Source: CAZISM01 sp964541895
GTDB taxonomy: Bacteria; Zhuqueibacterota; Zhuqueibacteria; Residuimicrobiales; Residuimicrobiaceae
DNA: 5,445 nt
NCBI GenBank assembly: GCA_964541895.1
Contig: CAZISM010000235.1
Span: 1 to 5,445 of the forward strand
Direction: 5' to 3'
Under the pieces are notes generated by a model. It did no database searches. It was not told where the DNA came from and worked only from the letters and a program-made list of their open reading frames with translations. A program made the position numbers and the translations under genes. Positions 1 through 5,445 of the stretch are shown here, piece after piece; position 1 is the stretch's first letter; each line of letters begins with the position of its first letter.

Positions 1-2106
1 GCTCCCGCCTGTTTTGGAATGGAGAACCAGGCAGCCGTTGCCGCCATAGACGATGGTGCCCGGTTCGGCATACAGATGCACGCCCGCTTCCTGGCACAAT
101 CGGCGCAGCACCGCCGCATCCACCGGCGGCAGGCTGAAGAACCAGCTGGTAGCCGCGTCCAGTTTCTTGCTGGCGACCGCCACCGCGTTATTTTCCGGAA
201 ACACCCCCCAGGGTTGGGCGGCTTTGTCTTCAATGCTGAAAATCGGCGCGAACGGTTTCTTACCTGTGGTCCAGGAGAGATCCGGATTGGAGATCCGGAT
301 AGCCGGAACACGGTCGAGATGGGTTTCGACCATTTTCAAGCCGGTCACCTGACTGATATGATCGTCCGCCAGTGTCTTGCCGTTGCTGAAGCCGGGCGCA
401 TAGATAAAGGCGACATGCCGGCCTTCGTTCAGCACCTGGCGACGGATGAAACGACGCTGCGCCTCGCTGAGCACAAAGGTGTTGGCAAAAATTACCAGCT
501 TGTATGGCTTGAAGTCAACGCGCTCCAGATCAGCGAGGTGAACGGGATCGAAAATCGCGCCGGCCTGATAAGCGGCCAGCGTCATCCAGTTGACCGCCTG
601 CTGGCTGACCGGATCGATCTCTTCCTTGATGCCGACATGATAATAAACATCCGTATCAAAGACCATAAGCACATCGGCAGCGGAAGCATAGGGTTTGGTC
701 ATGGTCTGATCGAGCCAGGTTTTCAAACGGCGAATGTCGTGCATCAGCGCCGGGTGGTCCCACCAGCCGGTGGCGAATTCGGCCGCGGTGGAATTGAGGC
801 GGTTGCCGGCTACGCCGAAATCATAGAACCAGAAGCCCATGCCTTTGGCAAAGGTAAAGAGGGCGTTGCGGCGCACGTGCGCCACGCTGTTCTGCACGCC
901 CGCCTGATAGTCCGGGTCTTTTTTTGATTTCAGGTAGGGCTGCTGGTCCATTTCATCCAGCCACAATTTGCCGTGCAGCCGCACGCTCTCGATCAGGCTG
1001 CGTGACCGATAGGGATCGCCGACGTCGGTGTGACGGGGATAGTAGACGTTGGGGCCGGACAGATAATCGACATAGGGAGACGCCAGCACCTTTTGCAGAG
1101 CCAGATGGCCGCCGGTGGCGTCGCGACCGAACACGGAAAAATAGTAACCATAGAAGGTGCCGGTGATCAACGGCCGCGGCCAGTTTTCCCTGGCGATTTT
1201 GCAGAAATAGATAATGTCGTCGGCCACCAGCTCGTGCTGACATTGATAATAGTCGATGACCTGCTGCTCCTGCTGCGGATCACGAAACACGCCGTTGGCG
1301 GTGTGCAGCCGTTCGCTCAGGGAGGGCACGCCGGCTGTTTGCAGGCCGGTGTGCGGATTTTTCCAGGCTTTTTGCAGCGTACGGTCCGTTCCATACTTTT
1401 GCACCAGCCACGCACGAAAGTGGGCCTGCATGGGTTCACTCAGATCCGGTTCGTTGTGCAGCAAGCCCCAGTAATGCCATTCGCCGTAAATCCCTCCTGC
1501 CAGTTGCAGGCCGGCGATCGCCGCACCTTCGGGCGTGGCGGCCAACTCGCGGCAGAATTGCGCCAGTTTTTCCCCGCAGGCAGCCAGCCATTTTTTCGAA
1601 GCCAGACTCGTGCGCGTGGGGGTGGCGGCATCATCTTCAATGATGCGCAACAGGCCCCATTCCGTATCCGGTTTGGGGTGGGTATCGGCATAGAGCGTAT
1701 TCTCCTCCGGATGCAGCCGCATCCACCATTTCGGCGCGTTGACGTGAAAGCGGATGAACAGAGCAGCGTCCGGCCGCACCGCCAGCACACCGGCCAGTTG
1801 TTTGCGGGCCATGGTCAAATCAAAGGTGCCATCCTGCGTCCAGACATGCTCGAGAAACAGATCCACCTGGAACAGGCGAACGCCGGCGTCGGCGAAAATC
1901 TGCAGATTGCGCTGCGCCAGCTCCTCCCAGGACCAGCGGCCGCCCGGTACGTCGGTCAGCGAATAGATCATGGGATATTCCGGCGTGTCGTTGATAAAAA
2001 TGGTGGGGCGTCCCAGGTGCATCTTGACCTGGCTGGACAACGGGGCGGCAGAAAGGGTCTGGGCCAGCATGCAGATTCCTGTCAGTAATAAAATGTGTTT
2101 GATCAT
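1..2106 (-). CDS. Secreted GH42-like (clan GH-A) beta-galactosidase-type glycoside hydrolase, 3' end cut by window
   Basis: An uninterrupted frame of 702 codons runs from ATG at 2106 to the left edge with no stop, so the C-terminus is missing. AGGAAA (2112-2117) sits 5 nt before the ATG. Residues 1-20 form a signal peptide (MIKHILLLTGICMLAQTLSA, then APLSS); no clear lipobox is seen, so export to periplasm or exterior is likely. Residues about 25-460 look like a GH-A TIM barrel. GLQLAGGIYGEWHYWG places a candidate acid/base at Glu209, and KLWLDEMDQQPYL a candidate nucleophile at Glu385. That 176-residue spacing suits GH42-like enzymes. GFWFYDFG near Trp426 fits the last barrel strand. Residues about 470-640 resemble the GH42 trimerisation, Rossmann-like domain (ADVLMVFDTDVYY; FANTFVLSEAQRRFIRRQVL). 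The end (about 650-702, HLYAEPGTIVYGGNGCLVLH) starts a C-terminal beta domain. Retaining hydrolysis of beta-galactosides or related sugars is inferred; specificity is unknown. Gly rather than the usual Asn precedes Glu209. It is the third gene of the probable operon. Confidence 0.8.
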   Translation of the reverse strand, partial: MIKHILLLTGICMLAQTLSAAPLSSQVKMHLGRPTIFINDTPEYPMIYSLTDVPGGRWSWEELAQRNLQIFADAGVRLFQVDLFLEHVWTQDGTFDLTMARKQLAGVLAVRPDAALFIRFHVNAPKWWMRLHPEENTLYADTHPKPDTEWGLLRIIEDDAATPTRTSLASKKWLAACGEKLAQFCRELAATPEGAAIAGLQLAGGIYGEWHYWGLLHNEPDLSEPMQAHFRAWLVQKYGTDRTLQKAWKNPHTGLQTAGVPSLSERLHTANGVFRDPQQEQQVIDYYQCQHELVADDIIYFCKIARENWPRPLITGTFYGYYFSVFGRDATGGHLALQKVLASPYVDYLSGPNVYYPRHTDVGDPYRSRSLIESVRLHGKLWLDEMDQQPYLKSKKDPDYQAGVQNSVAHVRRNALFTFAKGMGFWFYDFGVAGNRLNSTAAEFATGWWDHPALMHDIRRLKTWLDQTMTKPYASAADVLMVFDTDVYYHVGIKEEIDPVSQQAVNWMTLAAYQAGAIFDPVHLADLERVDFKPYKLVIFANTFVLSEAQRRFIRRQVLNEGRHVAFIYAPGFSNGKTLADDHISQVTGLKMVETHLDRVPAIRISNPDLSWTTGKKPFAPIFSIEDKAAQPWGVFPENNAVAVASKKLDAATSWFFSLPPVDAAVLRRLCQEAGVHLYAEPGTIVYGGNGCLVLHSKTGGS

Positions 2107-2154
2107 GGTTGTTTCCTGTGACGGGATGATGGACCAAGCCGGCGGATGTTTGCG

Positions 2155-3393
2155 TCACGGCTTTGGCGGGGGATAGAGATTGCCCTCCTTGTCATAGCAG
2201 GCTACCGCTTCCACCAGGGCGTTGGGATTTTGCAGCGTAATCGGCTGCGCCGCCACATAGTTGCGCATGCGGCAACCGAACAGCGACACCGTCATTTTTT
2301 CCGTCCCCCGCAGCAGCAGAAAATCCTGCGACCGGTTGAGCGTCGTCAGCGCGCTGTTGGGACCGGAAAAAGATTCCACGTTGGCAAGCGAGGTGTGACC
2401 GTTGCCCTCGATGACGATGGGGTGAATGTTTTCCAGACGATCGCCGGTGTTGGCGATGATCGAGCCCTGGGCGATCTGCCAGTTGCGATTAAAGGTGTTG
2501 TCGCCGTTCTTGTAAATACCGATGGTAACACAATCGAAATTGAAATTGGTCAACTGTCCGTAACTGGCCTGATCGAGACATATACCGCCATACACGCCAA
2601 AGGTGAACACATCCATCACCTGGGCGTTGTCAGTGTGATTGATCCGATAGCTGAAGGTCTTTTGCCGCACCACAGAATCGATGATGCAGGTCGCATAGCC
2701 GCCATCGATATATCGGCGGTTGGCCGGATTGACATGGCAATGCAGAATGCGGGGGATGTCATAGCAGCGGTCGATGCGGATGAACTGACCGCTCAGAGGA
2801 TAGCCGTAGCAGTGTTCAAAGAGTATCTGCTCGCAGGGATTCTTGCGGCTGGCGTTGAAATCCATGGCGATGTATTCGCCGTAAAACGTCAGGCAGGAGA
2901 GCGTAACACCCTGACTGGGTTTTTCCTGCGAGACCTGAATGGTAGGCGGATAGGGAATGATTTTGCTGGAATCATCACGGGTCTGCTGCGGGTACCAGAA
3001 CTGAATGCCGCGCAGTTGCGTAGCTCCCTCCACCGTGATGAACGGTGCGTTTTGATCCTGGATGATGAAAACGCTGCCCACCGGCTGCTTCCTGGAAGGA
3101 TGGGCGGTGCCGCGGCCCACCGGACCGTGCGCGCCGATGAGAGAGGCATTCTGTTTCAGCACGATGCCGCTGGCGATGCGATAACCGCTCTCCGAGGGTT
3201 CCACATAGAGGGCGGCGCCGCGCCGGCCGGCCCAGTTGATGGCTTTTTGCAGATTGGCTTTGTTGGTCTTGGGGCCGTTGCCGGGCAAGACGCCGAATTC
3301 ACGGATGCTGCGCATGCCGTTGTGGGCGGACAGGTTGCCGCCCAGGCCGACCAGAATGGCCAAAAGAAATTGAAGATGCCGAGAACCAGTCAC
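2155..3393 (-). CDS. Secreted right-handed beta-helix protein, pectate-lyase-3-like
   Basis: The protein has 412 residues when started at GTG 3393. That start is chosen because a near-perfect Shine-Dalgarno AAAGGAGG lies 5 nt upstream; longer readings from ATG 3411 or TTG 3429 would place this site inside the gene. Residues 1-23 are a signal peptide (Arg5/His6, then FLLAILVGLGG, cleavage after NLSA). Residues 31-52 carry the N-terminal cap motif of the Pectate_lyase_3 beta-helix family (FGVLPGNGPKTNKANLQKAI), in which FG, the Gly-rich turn and the LQ.AI helix are recognisable. After it come short beta-strand turns (ASGIVLKQNASLIGAHGP; SVFIIQDQNAPFITVEG; LRGIQFWYP), typical of parallel beta-helix coils. 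Asn-rich turns and several Cys occur in the middle and C-terminal parts. Family members include polysaccharide lyases, hydrolases and non-catalytic binders; I cannot identify catalytic residues, so no activity is claimed. It is the middle gene of the operon, 48 nt after the URO-D-like gene and 48 nt before the hydrolase. Confidence 0.8.
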   Translation of the reverse strand: MTGSRHLQFLLAILVGLGGNLSAHNGMRSIREFGVLPGNGPKTNKANLQKAINWAGRRGAALYVEPSESGYRIASGIVLKQNASLIGAHGPVGRGTAHPSRKQPVGSVFIIQDQNAPFITVEGATQLRGIQFWYPQQTRDDSSKIIPYPPTIQVSQEKPSQGVTLSCLTFYGEYIAMDFNASRKNPCEQILFEHCYGYPLSGQFIRIDRCYDIPRILHCHVNPANRRYIDGGYATCIIDSVVRQKTFSYRINHTDNAQVMDVFTFGVYGGICLDQASYGQLTNFNFDCVTIGIYKNGDNTFNRNWQIAQGSIIANTGDRLENIHPIVIEGNGHTSLANVESFSGPNSALTTLNRSQDFLLLRGTEKMTVSLFGCRMRNYVAAQPITLQNPNALVEAVACYDKEGNLYPPPKP

Positions 3394-3398
3394 GTGCG

Positions 3399-3406
3399 CC
3401 TCCTTT
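3399..3406 (-). promoter_or_regulatory. Strong Shine-Dalgarno that fixes a GTG start
   Basis: The minus strand reads AAAGGAGG, then CGCAC, then GTG. This 8-nt match to the anti-SD with 5-nt spacing supports the GTG at 3393 as the beta-helix gene's start. The ATG at 3411 (peptide MTKEAH before the GTG) has no comparable site upstream. Confidence 0.75.
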
Positions 3407-3441
3407 GTCATACCGCCGGGAAAGGACAACTTGTTGCGGCC

Positions 3442-4416
3442 TTAATACCACGATTCGGCCAGAGCCACCTCATAGGCCAGTTCCACCCGCTCCAGCAAAG
3501 TATCCGGCTGTACCGTATGTTCTGTGTTAAAGATAAAGCCGCCTCCGGGTTTGCAGGTGCGCATGTTGTTGCGCACATGGTCGATCAGCTCCGGCTCCGG
3601 GCTGCGGGAGAGGTAATAGCGCAGCTCCAGGCCGCCGTGCAGCGTCAAGCGCGAGCCGTGATTCTGTTTCACATCCTGTAGCTCCATGCCGGCGGATTGC
3701 TGCAACGGGTGCACAACCTGGATGCCCATGTCCGCCAGATCCCCCAGGATCGGCCGGATGTAGCCGCAGGAGTGCAACGAAATCGGCATCTTTTTGCGCA
3801 GGCCGGGCGCTATGATGGCGCTGTCGAAGGGTACAATTTTCTCGCGCCAGCTTTCAGGTCGAACCAGCATGGATTGGTTGGCGCCGACATCGCTGGAGAT
3901 ATGCAGCACATCGATGCCCATTTCGACGACGTTCTCCGCCACCCGCATCGACCAGGCTGAAATCTTTTTAAACAGCGCCTCCATGGCAGGGGTCCATAAC
4001 GCGAACTGCAGAATGGTCTCTTCCACTCCCATGAAAGAGTAGGCGGCCTCCAGCACCCCCCAGACGTGCGCCAGAACGCATTTTTCATCGCCCTGTTGCG
4101 CCACCAGCTCTTTGACGCCGGTGTAGAGGGCCGGATCATCGGGATCCATGAAATAACTGTCGTCGATCGCTTCCAAAGGGATCGGCGGAAAATCTTCGCG
4201 GAAATCCTGATTCGGCCTGCAGGGCGGCGGCGTGATCGCCATAAAGACATCGATGTGCAGCGCCTGGTAAAAATTATCCATGCTGCCATAGCGTTCGATG
4301 ACCCGCGCCTGCATGTCGTCCCGCATCATCCAGATGTTGAGCGGCACCCGGTCCGGTTCTTCATGGCGGATGGCTTTCAGCGTTCTCTGCTTGCCGTTCA
4401 TTCTCTCGCTGTTCAT
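3442..4416 (-). CDS. Uroporphyrinogen-decarboxylase/corrinoid-methyltransferase superfamily protein (not HemE)
   Basis: This is a 324-residue cytoplasmic protein without signal peptide or membrane segment. ATG 4416 is preferred over the in-frame ATG at 4470: GAGG (4423-4426) lies 6 nt before it, the family's usual opening (KQRTLKAIRHEEPDRVPLNIW) follows within a few residues, and a candidate promoter overlaps the upstream extension. The URO-D fold is supported by that N-terminus, by VEMGIDVLHISSDVGANQSML in mid-protein, by KKMPISLHSCGYI, and by the C-terminal TCKPGGGFIFNTEHTVQP. His215-Ser-Cys217 plus Cys288 match the HxC...C zinc pattern of MtaA/CmuA-type methyl-corrinoid methyltransferases. 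The MRQAGR signature of HemE is absent at the expected place (WMMRDD instead), so haem synthesis is unlikely. Chemistry is therefore inferred to be zinc- and cobalamin-linked methyl transfer, or an unknown reaction. No corrinoid protein gene is visible nearby. It appears to be the first gene of the unit continuing into the beta-helix and hydrolase genes. Confidence 0.82.
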   Translation of the reverse strand: MNSERMNGKQRTLKAIRHEEPDRVPLNIWMMRDDMQARVIERYGSMDNFYQALHIDVFMAITPPPCRPNQDFREDFPPIPLEAIDDSYFMDPDDPALYTGVKELVAQQGDEKCVLAHVWGVLEAAYSFMGVEETILQFALWTPAMEALFKKISAWSMRVAENVVEMGIDVLHISSDVGANQSMLVRPESWREKIVPFDSAIIAPGLRKKMPISLHSCGYIRPILGDLADMGIQVVHPLQQSAGMELQDVKQNHGSRLTLHGGLELRYYLSRSPEPELIDHVRNNMRTCKPGGGFIFNTEHTVQPDTLLERVELAYEVALAESWY

Positions 4417-4422
4417 CTCATG

Positions 4423-4426
4423 CCTC
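4423..4426 (-). promoter_or_regulatory. Ribosome binding site choosing ATG 4416 for the URO-D-like gene
   Basis: The minus strand reads ACGAGG, then CATGAG, then ATG. GAGG with a 6-nt gap supports the 4416 start. The next in-frame ATG at 4401 has only a weaker GAGAGA immediately before it. Confidence 0.5.
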
Positions 4427-4441
4427 GTTTTTACAGGTTTC

Positions 4442-4470
4442 AATATAGGGTATGCCGGCGATTCAAGCAA
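4442..4470 (-). promoter_or_regulatory. Candidate promoter of the three-gene unit
   Basis: The minus strand has TTGCTT (4465-4470), a 17-nt spacer and TATATT (4442-4447). The -10 box matches the sigma-70 consensus at 5 of 6 positions; the -35 box is weak (TTG only). Transcription would begin near 4434, giving a leader of about 18 nt that still holds the GAGG site. TATATTG also loosely resembles the TAnnTTTG -7 box of Bacteroidota, so the sigma type is open. This is a visual match only; no factor-binding palindrome was recognised beside it. Confidence 0.35.
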
Positions 4471-4510
4471 GAGAAATCATCGGACGCCTGGCGGGGTTGA
4501 AAGGCCACGC

Positions 4511-4590
4511 CCGATCGCCCGGGGGAAAATCCCCCGGGCGGAACCATGGATCCGATCGCCCGGGGGTTTTTCCCCCGGGCGGAACCATGG
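4511..4590. repeat. Tandem pair of 39-bp palindromic repeat units
   Basis: Unit 1 (4511-4549) and unit 2 (4552-4590) are identical except in the 5-nt loop. Each has CCGAT, a left arm CGCCCGGGGG, a loop, a right arm CCCCCGGGCG and a tail GAACCATGG. The arms form perfect 10-bp GC stems (4516-4525 with 4531-4540; 4557-4566 with 4572-4581). The loops are AAAAT and TTTTT. Neither hairpin is followed by a T-run on either strand, so they do not look like simple terminators. A REP/BIME-like dispersed element is the best guess. Reading frames through this GC-rich block give low-complexity Pro/Gly/Arg peptides and are not genes. Confidence 0.85.
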
Positions 4591-4608
4591 CTCGGGCTTT
4601 TGCCCGAG
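4591..4608. repeat. Short hairpin adjoining the tandem palindromes
   Basis: CTCGGGC (4591-4597), loop TTTT, GCCCGAG (4602-4608) is a perfect 7-bp stem starting directly after unit 2. Its CGGGC...GCCCG core and T loop resemble a shrunken or decayed third unit, although the flanking GAACCATGG is not repeated after it. No T-run follows. Confidence 0.6.
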
Positions 4609-4649
4609 ATACAGTGGGATCTGGATGCAGGGATTTGGGAGAATATCCG

Positions 4650-4711
4650 GAGATTGCTTCGCTGCATTTGAGCGCAGATCCTTCCACGACATCCGCGCCT
4701 TCGCTCGCAAT
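4650..4711. repeat. Imperfect REP-like palindromic element, probably interrupted
   Basis: The stretch starts GAGATTGCTTCGCTGC (4650-4665) and ends CCTTCGCTCGCAATG (4698-4712). ATTGC (4653-4657) and GCAAT (4707-4711) are inverted ends. From general knowledge, sequences of the style GATTGCTTCGCT...CGCTCGCAATG are common dispersed intergenic elements in many bacteria. Here about 30 nt of unrelated sequence lies between the halves, with a minor internal CTGC...GCAG palindrome. No coding signal is seen. The assignment rests on remembered pattern, not on a search. Confidence 0.4.
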
Positions 4712-4740
4712 GGGGGTGCGGCCGACATGGCCTAAAACGA

Positions 4741-4767
4741 CAAAGGCCGGAACAGATCCGGCCTTTG
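4741..4767 (-). terminator. Intrinsic terminator downstream of the MlaD-like gene
   Basis: On the minus strand CAAAGGCCGG, loop ATCTGTT, CCGGCCTTTG forms a perfect 10-bp stem, followed by TCGTTTTAGG. The stem begins 24 nt after the MlaD-like stop codon. The T-tract is modest and interrupted, but position and stem strength fit rho-independent termination separating this gene from the leftward operon. Confidence 0.75.
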
Positions 4768-4790
4768 CACAGCAACGCTCCAGGCAGCTA

Positions 4791-5445
4791 TCAGAACACA
4801 GAAAACTTTAAATAACGGCCGGGATTCTTTTGCAGATCCTTGACCAGCTGATTGAGCTCGTTCACCGTCTGGTTCAGATTCTGCACATACTCTTTATTTT
4901 TCAACAATTCGCCCATAGAACCTTCGCCGTTGTTGAGACTGGTGGACAGCTTGGTCAATTGCACGGACAGATCGGAAAGATTCCTGGCCGCCGTGCCCAC
5001 CTGCGCCAGGCTTGCGCTCGACGCTTCGCTGACCTTGTGCACGTCCTCTTTGGCCGTGGACGCCATTTCGCGGACGCTGCGGGCGGCGTCGCCCAATTCC
5101 ACAATCTGGCGGTTGATCAGCGTCATATCGACCTGATCGATTTTCTTGTCCATTTTCAGCACCAGTTCTTTCAGGGTGCCGAGAGCGCCGGCCAGCTCTG
5201 CGGCCTTTTTATCCAAATCGCCGCGGTCGATCTTTTCTTTCAGCGTGTTCAAAAGATTGCGGGCGAGAATCATGATATCCTTGTTCTCGCCTTCGAGAAC
5301 GTCATACGGCTTGAGAAATTGATCCGACTTGCCCGGGCTGATGGTGATGGCTTTTTCACCGATCAGGTTCAGTGTGTTGATCTCTATTTTGGAATCGATG
5401 GGAATCTGGAATCGTCTTTTGATATCCACGCGCACCAGCACCGCG
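4791..5445 (-). CDS. MlaD/MCE-family lipid-transport protein, 5' end cut by window
   Basis: A frame of 217 residues is open to the right edge and ends at TGA 4791-4793, so the real start lies outside. The GTG at 5441 is simply an internal codon. Missing are the N-terminal membrane anchor and the first part of the MCE domain. The visible start (VLVRVDIKRRFQIPIDSKIE, then LIGEKAITISPG) is the second half of an MCE beta-barrel. After it a long, Leu/Ala/Lys-rich alpha-helical coiled coil runs for about 150 residues. A turn GEGSMGELLKN and the tail KNPGRYLKFSVF follow; both are usual near the ends of MlaD-like proteins. MCE proteins are periplasmic, anchored in the inner membrane, and form hexameric rings or tubes that carry lipids with an MlaE/MlaF-type ABC permease and ATPase. 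Those partners would be expected upstream, to the right of the window. A terminator follows, so it probably ends its own operon and is unrelated to the carbohydrate genes. Confidence 0.87.
   Translation of the reverse strand, partial: AVLVRVDIKRRFQIPIDSKIEINTLNLIGEKAITISPGKSDQFLKPYDVLEGENKDIMILARNLLNTLKEKIDRGDLDKKAAELAGALGTLKELVLKMDKKIDQVDMTLINRQIVELGDAARSVREMASTAKEDVHKVSEASSASLAQVGTAARNLSDLSVQLTKLSTSLNNGEGSMGELLKNKEYVQNLNQTVNELNQLVKDLQKNPGRYLKFSVF

Noticed and set aside
19..927. Plus-strand open frame of 302 codons
   Set aside because: It is antisense to the well-supported hydrolase frame, has no domain-like sequence, and is typical of GC-rich shadow frames.
1030..2088. Plus-strand open frame of 352 codons
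   Set aside because: It is fully antisense to the hydrolase gene, whose minus-strand translation carries a signal peptide and GH-A motifs. The plus-strand product resembles nothing recognisable.
2107..3441. Both intergenic gaps of the operon are exactly 48 nt
   Set aside because: The two gap sequences share no obvious similarity beyond a purine-rich SD, so equal length is taken as coincidence.
2146..3681. Plus-strand open frame of 511 codons
   Set aside because: It spans antisense across the beta-helix gene, an intergenic gap and the end of the URO-D-like gene. Its length comes from codon bias of the opposite strand, not from coding.
3442..4416. Annotation as HemE (uroporphyrinogen decarboxylase of haem synthesis)
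   Set aside because: The HemE N-terminal MRQAGR signature is missing, while HxC...C zinc-type residues are present and the context is carbohydrate metabolism.
4413..4421. Two-codon minigene ATG-AGA-TGA overlapping the URO-D-like start codon
   Set aside because: The GAGG site is only 1 nt from this ATG, too close to serve it, and such short frames arise by chance.
4511..4608. Hairpins as rho-independent terminators
   Set aside because: No T-run follows the stems on either strand, and the 4741-4767 hairpin already serves the MlaD-like gene at a better position.
4511..4608. CRISPR array
   Set aside because: Only two units separated by 2 nt; there are no spacers and no cas genes.
4440..4811. 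Several overlapping 74-145-codon frames on both strands through the intergenic region
   Set aside because: They read through the GC-rich palindromes and give repetitive Pro/Gly/Arg peptides, differ by frame with no preferred one, and lack plausible RBSs. The DNA repeats explain them.

Overview
All convincing genes in this window lie on the minus strand and are read from right to left. Four protein genes are visible, and two are cut by the window edges. The organism is most likely a moderately GC-rich (roughly 55-60% by eye), Gram-negative heterotroph that degrades complex polysaccharides. The support is an MCE/MlaD-type lipid-transport protein, which implies an outer membrane, plus two exported proteins with Sec-type signal peptides that look carbohydrate-active. 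The style of the MlaD C-terminus and of the glycoside hydrolase resembles FCB/PVC-type and candidate-phylum bacteria, but no phylum can be fixed from this sequence.

Right part (4741-5445): the 3' two thirds of an MlaD/MCE-family gene, followed 24 nt after its stop by a good intrinsic terminator (4741-4767). Middle (4417-4740): a gene-free stretch. It holds an imperfect palindromic REP-like element (about 4650-4711), a short hairpin (4591-4608) and two almost identical 39-bp palindromic repeat units (4511-4590). It also holds a candidate minus-strand promoter (4442-4470) just before the next gene.

Left part (1-4416): a compact three-gene unit, probably one operon, with 48-nt gaps between genes. 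In transcription order these are: (i) a cytoplasmic member of the uroporphyrinogen-decarboxylase/corrinoid-methyltransferase superfamily that is clearly not HemE; (ii) a secreted right-handed beta-helix protein with a pectate-lyase-3-like N-terminus, starting at GTG; (iii) a secreted clan GH-A, GH42-like beta-galactosidase-type enzyme, open to the left edge and missing its C-terminus. The last gene is the largest in the window and is easy to miss because its stop codon lies outside.

Inferred joint role: the two exported proteins bind or cleave a plant- or algal-type polysaccharide. The URO-D-like enzyme would act inside the cell on something linked to that substrate, and a methyl-transfer step is the most economical guess. 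The most interesting items are this URO-D/beta-helix/GH-A combination, the unusual residue before the putative acid/base Glu of the hydrolase, and the tandem palindromes whose loops look inverted while their flanks stay direct. I see no phage, IS element, CRISPR array, tRNA or rRNA.
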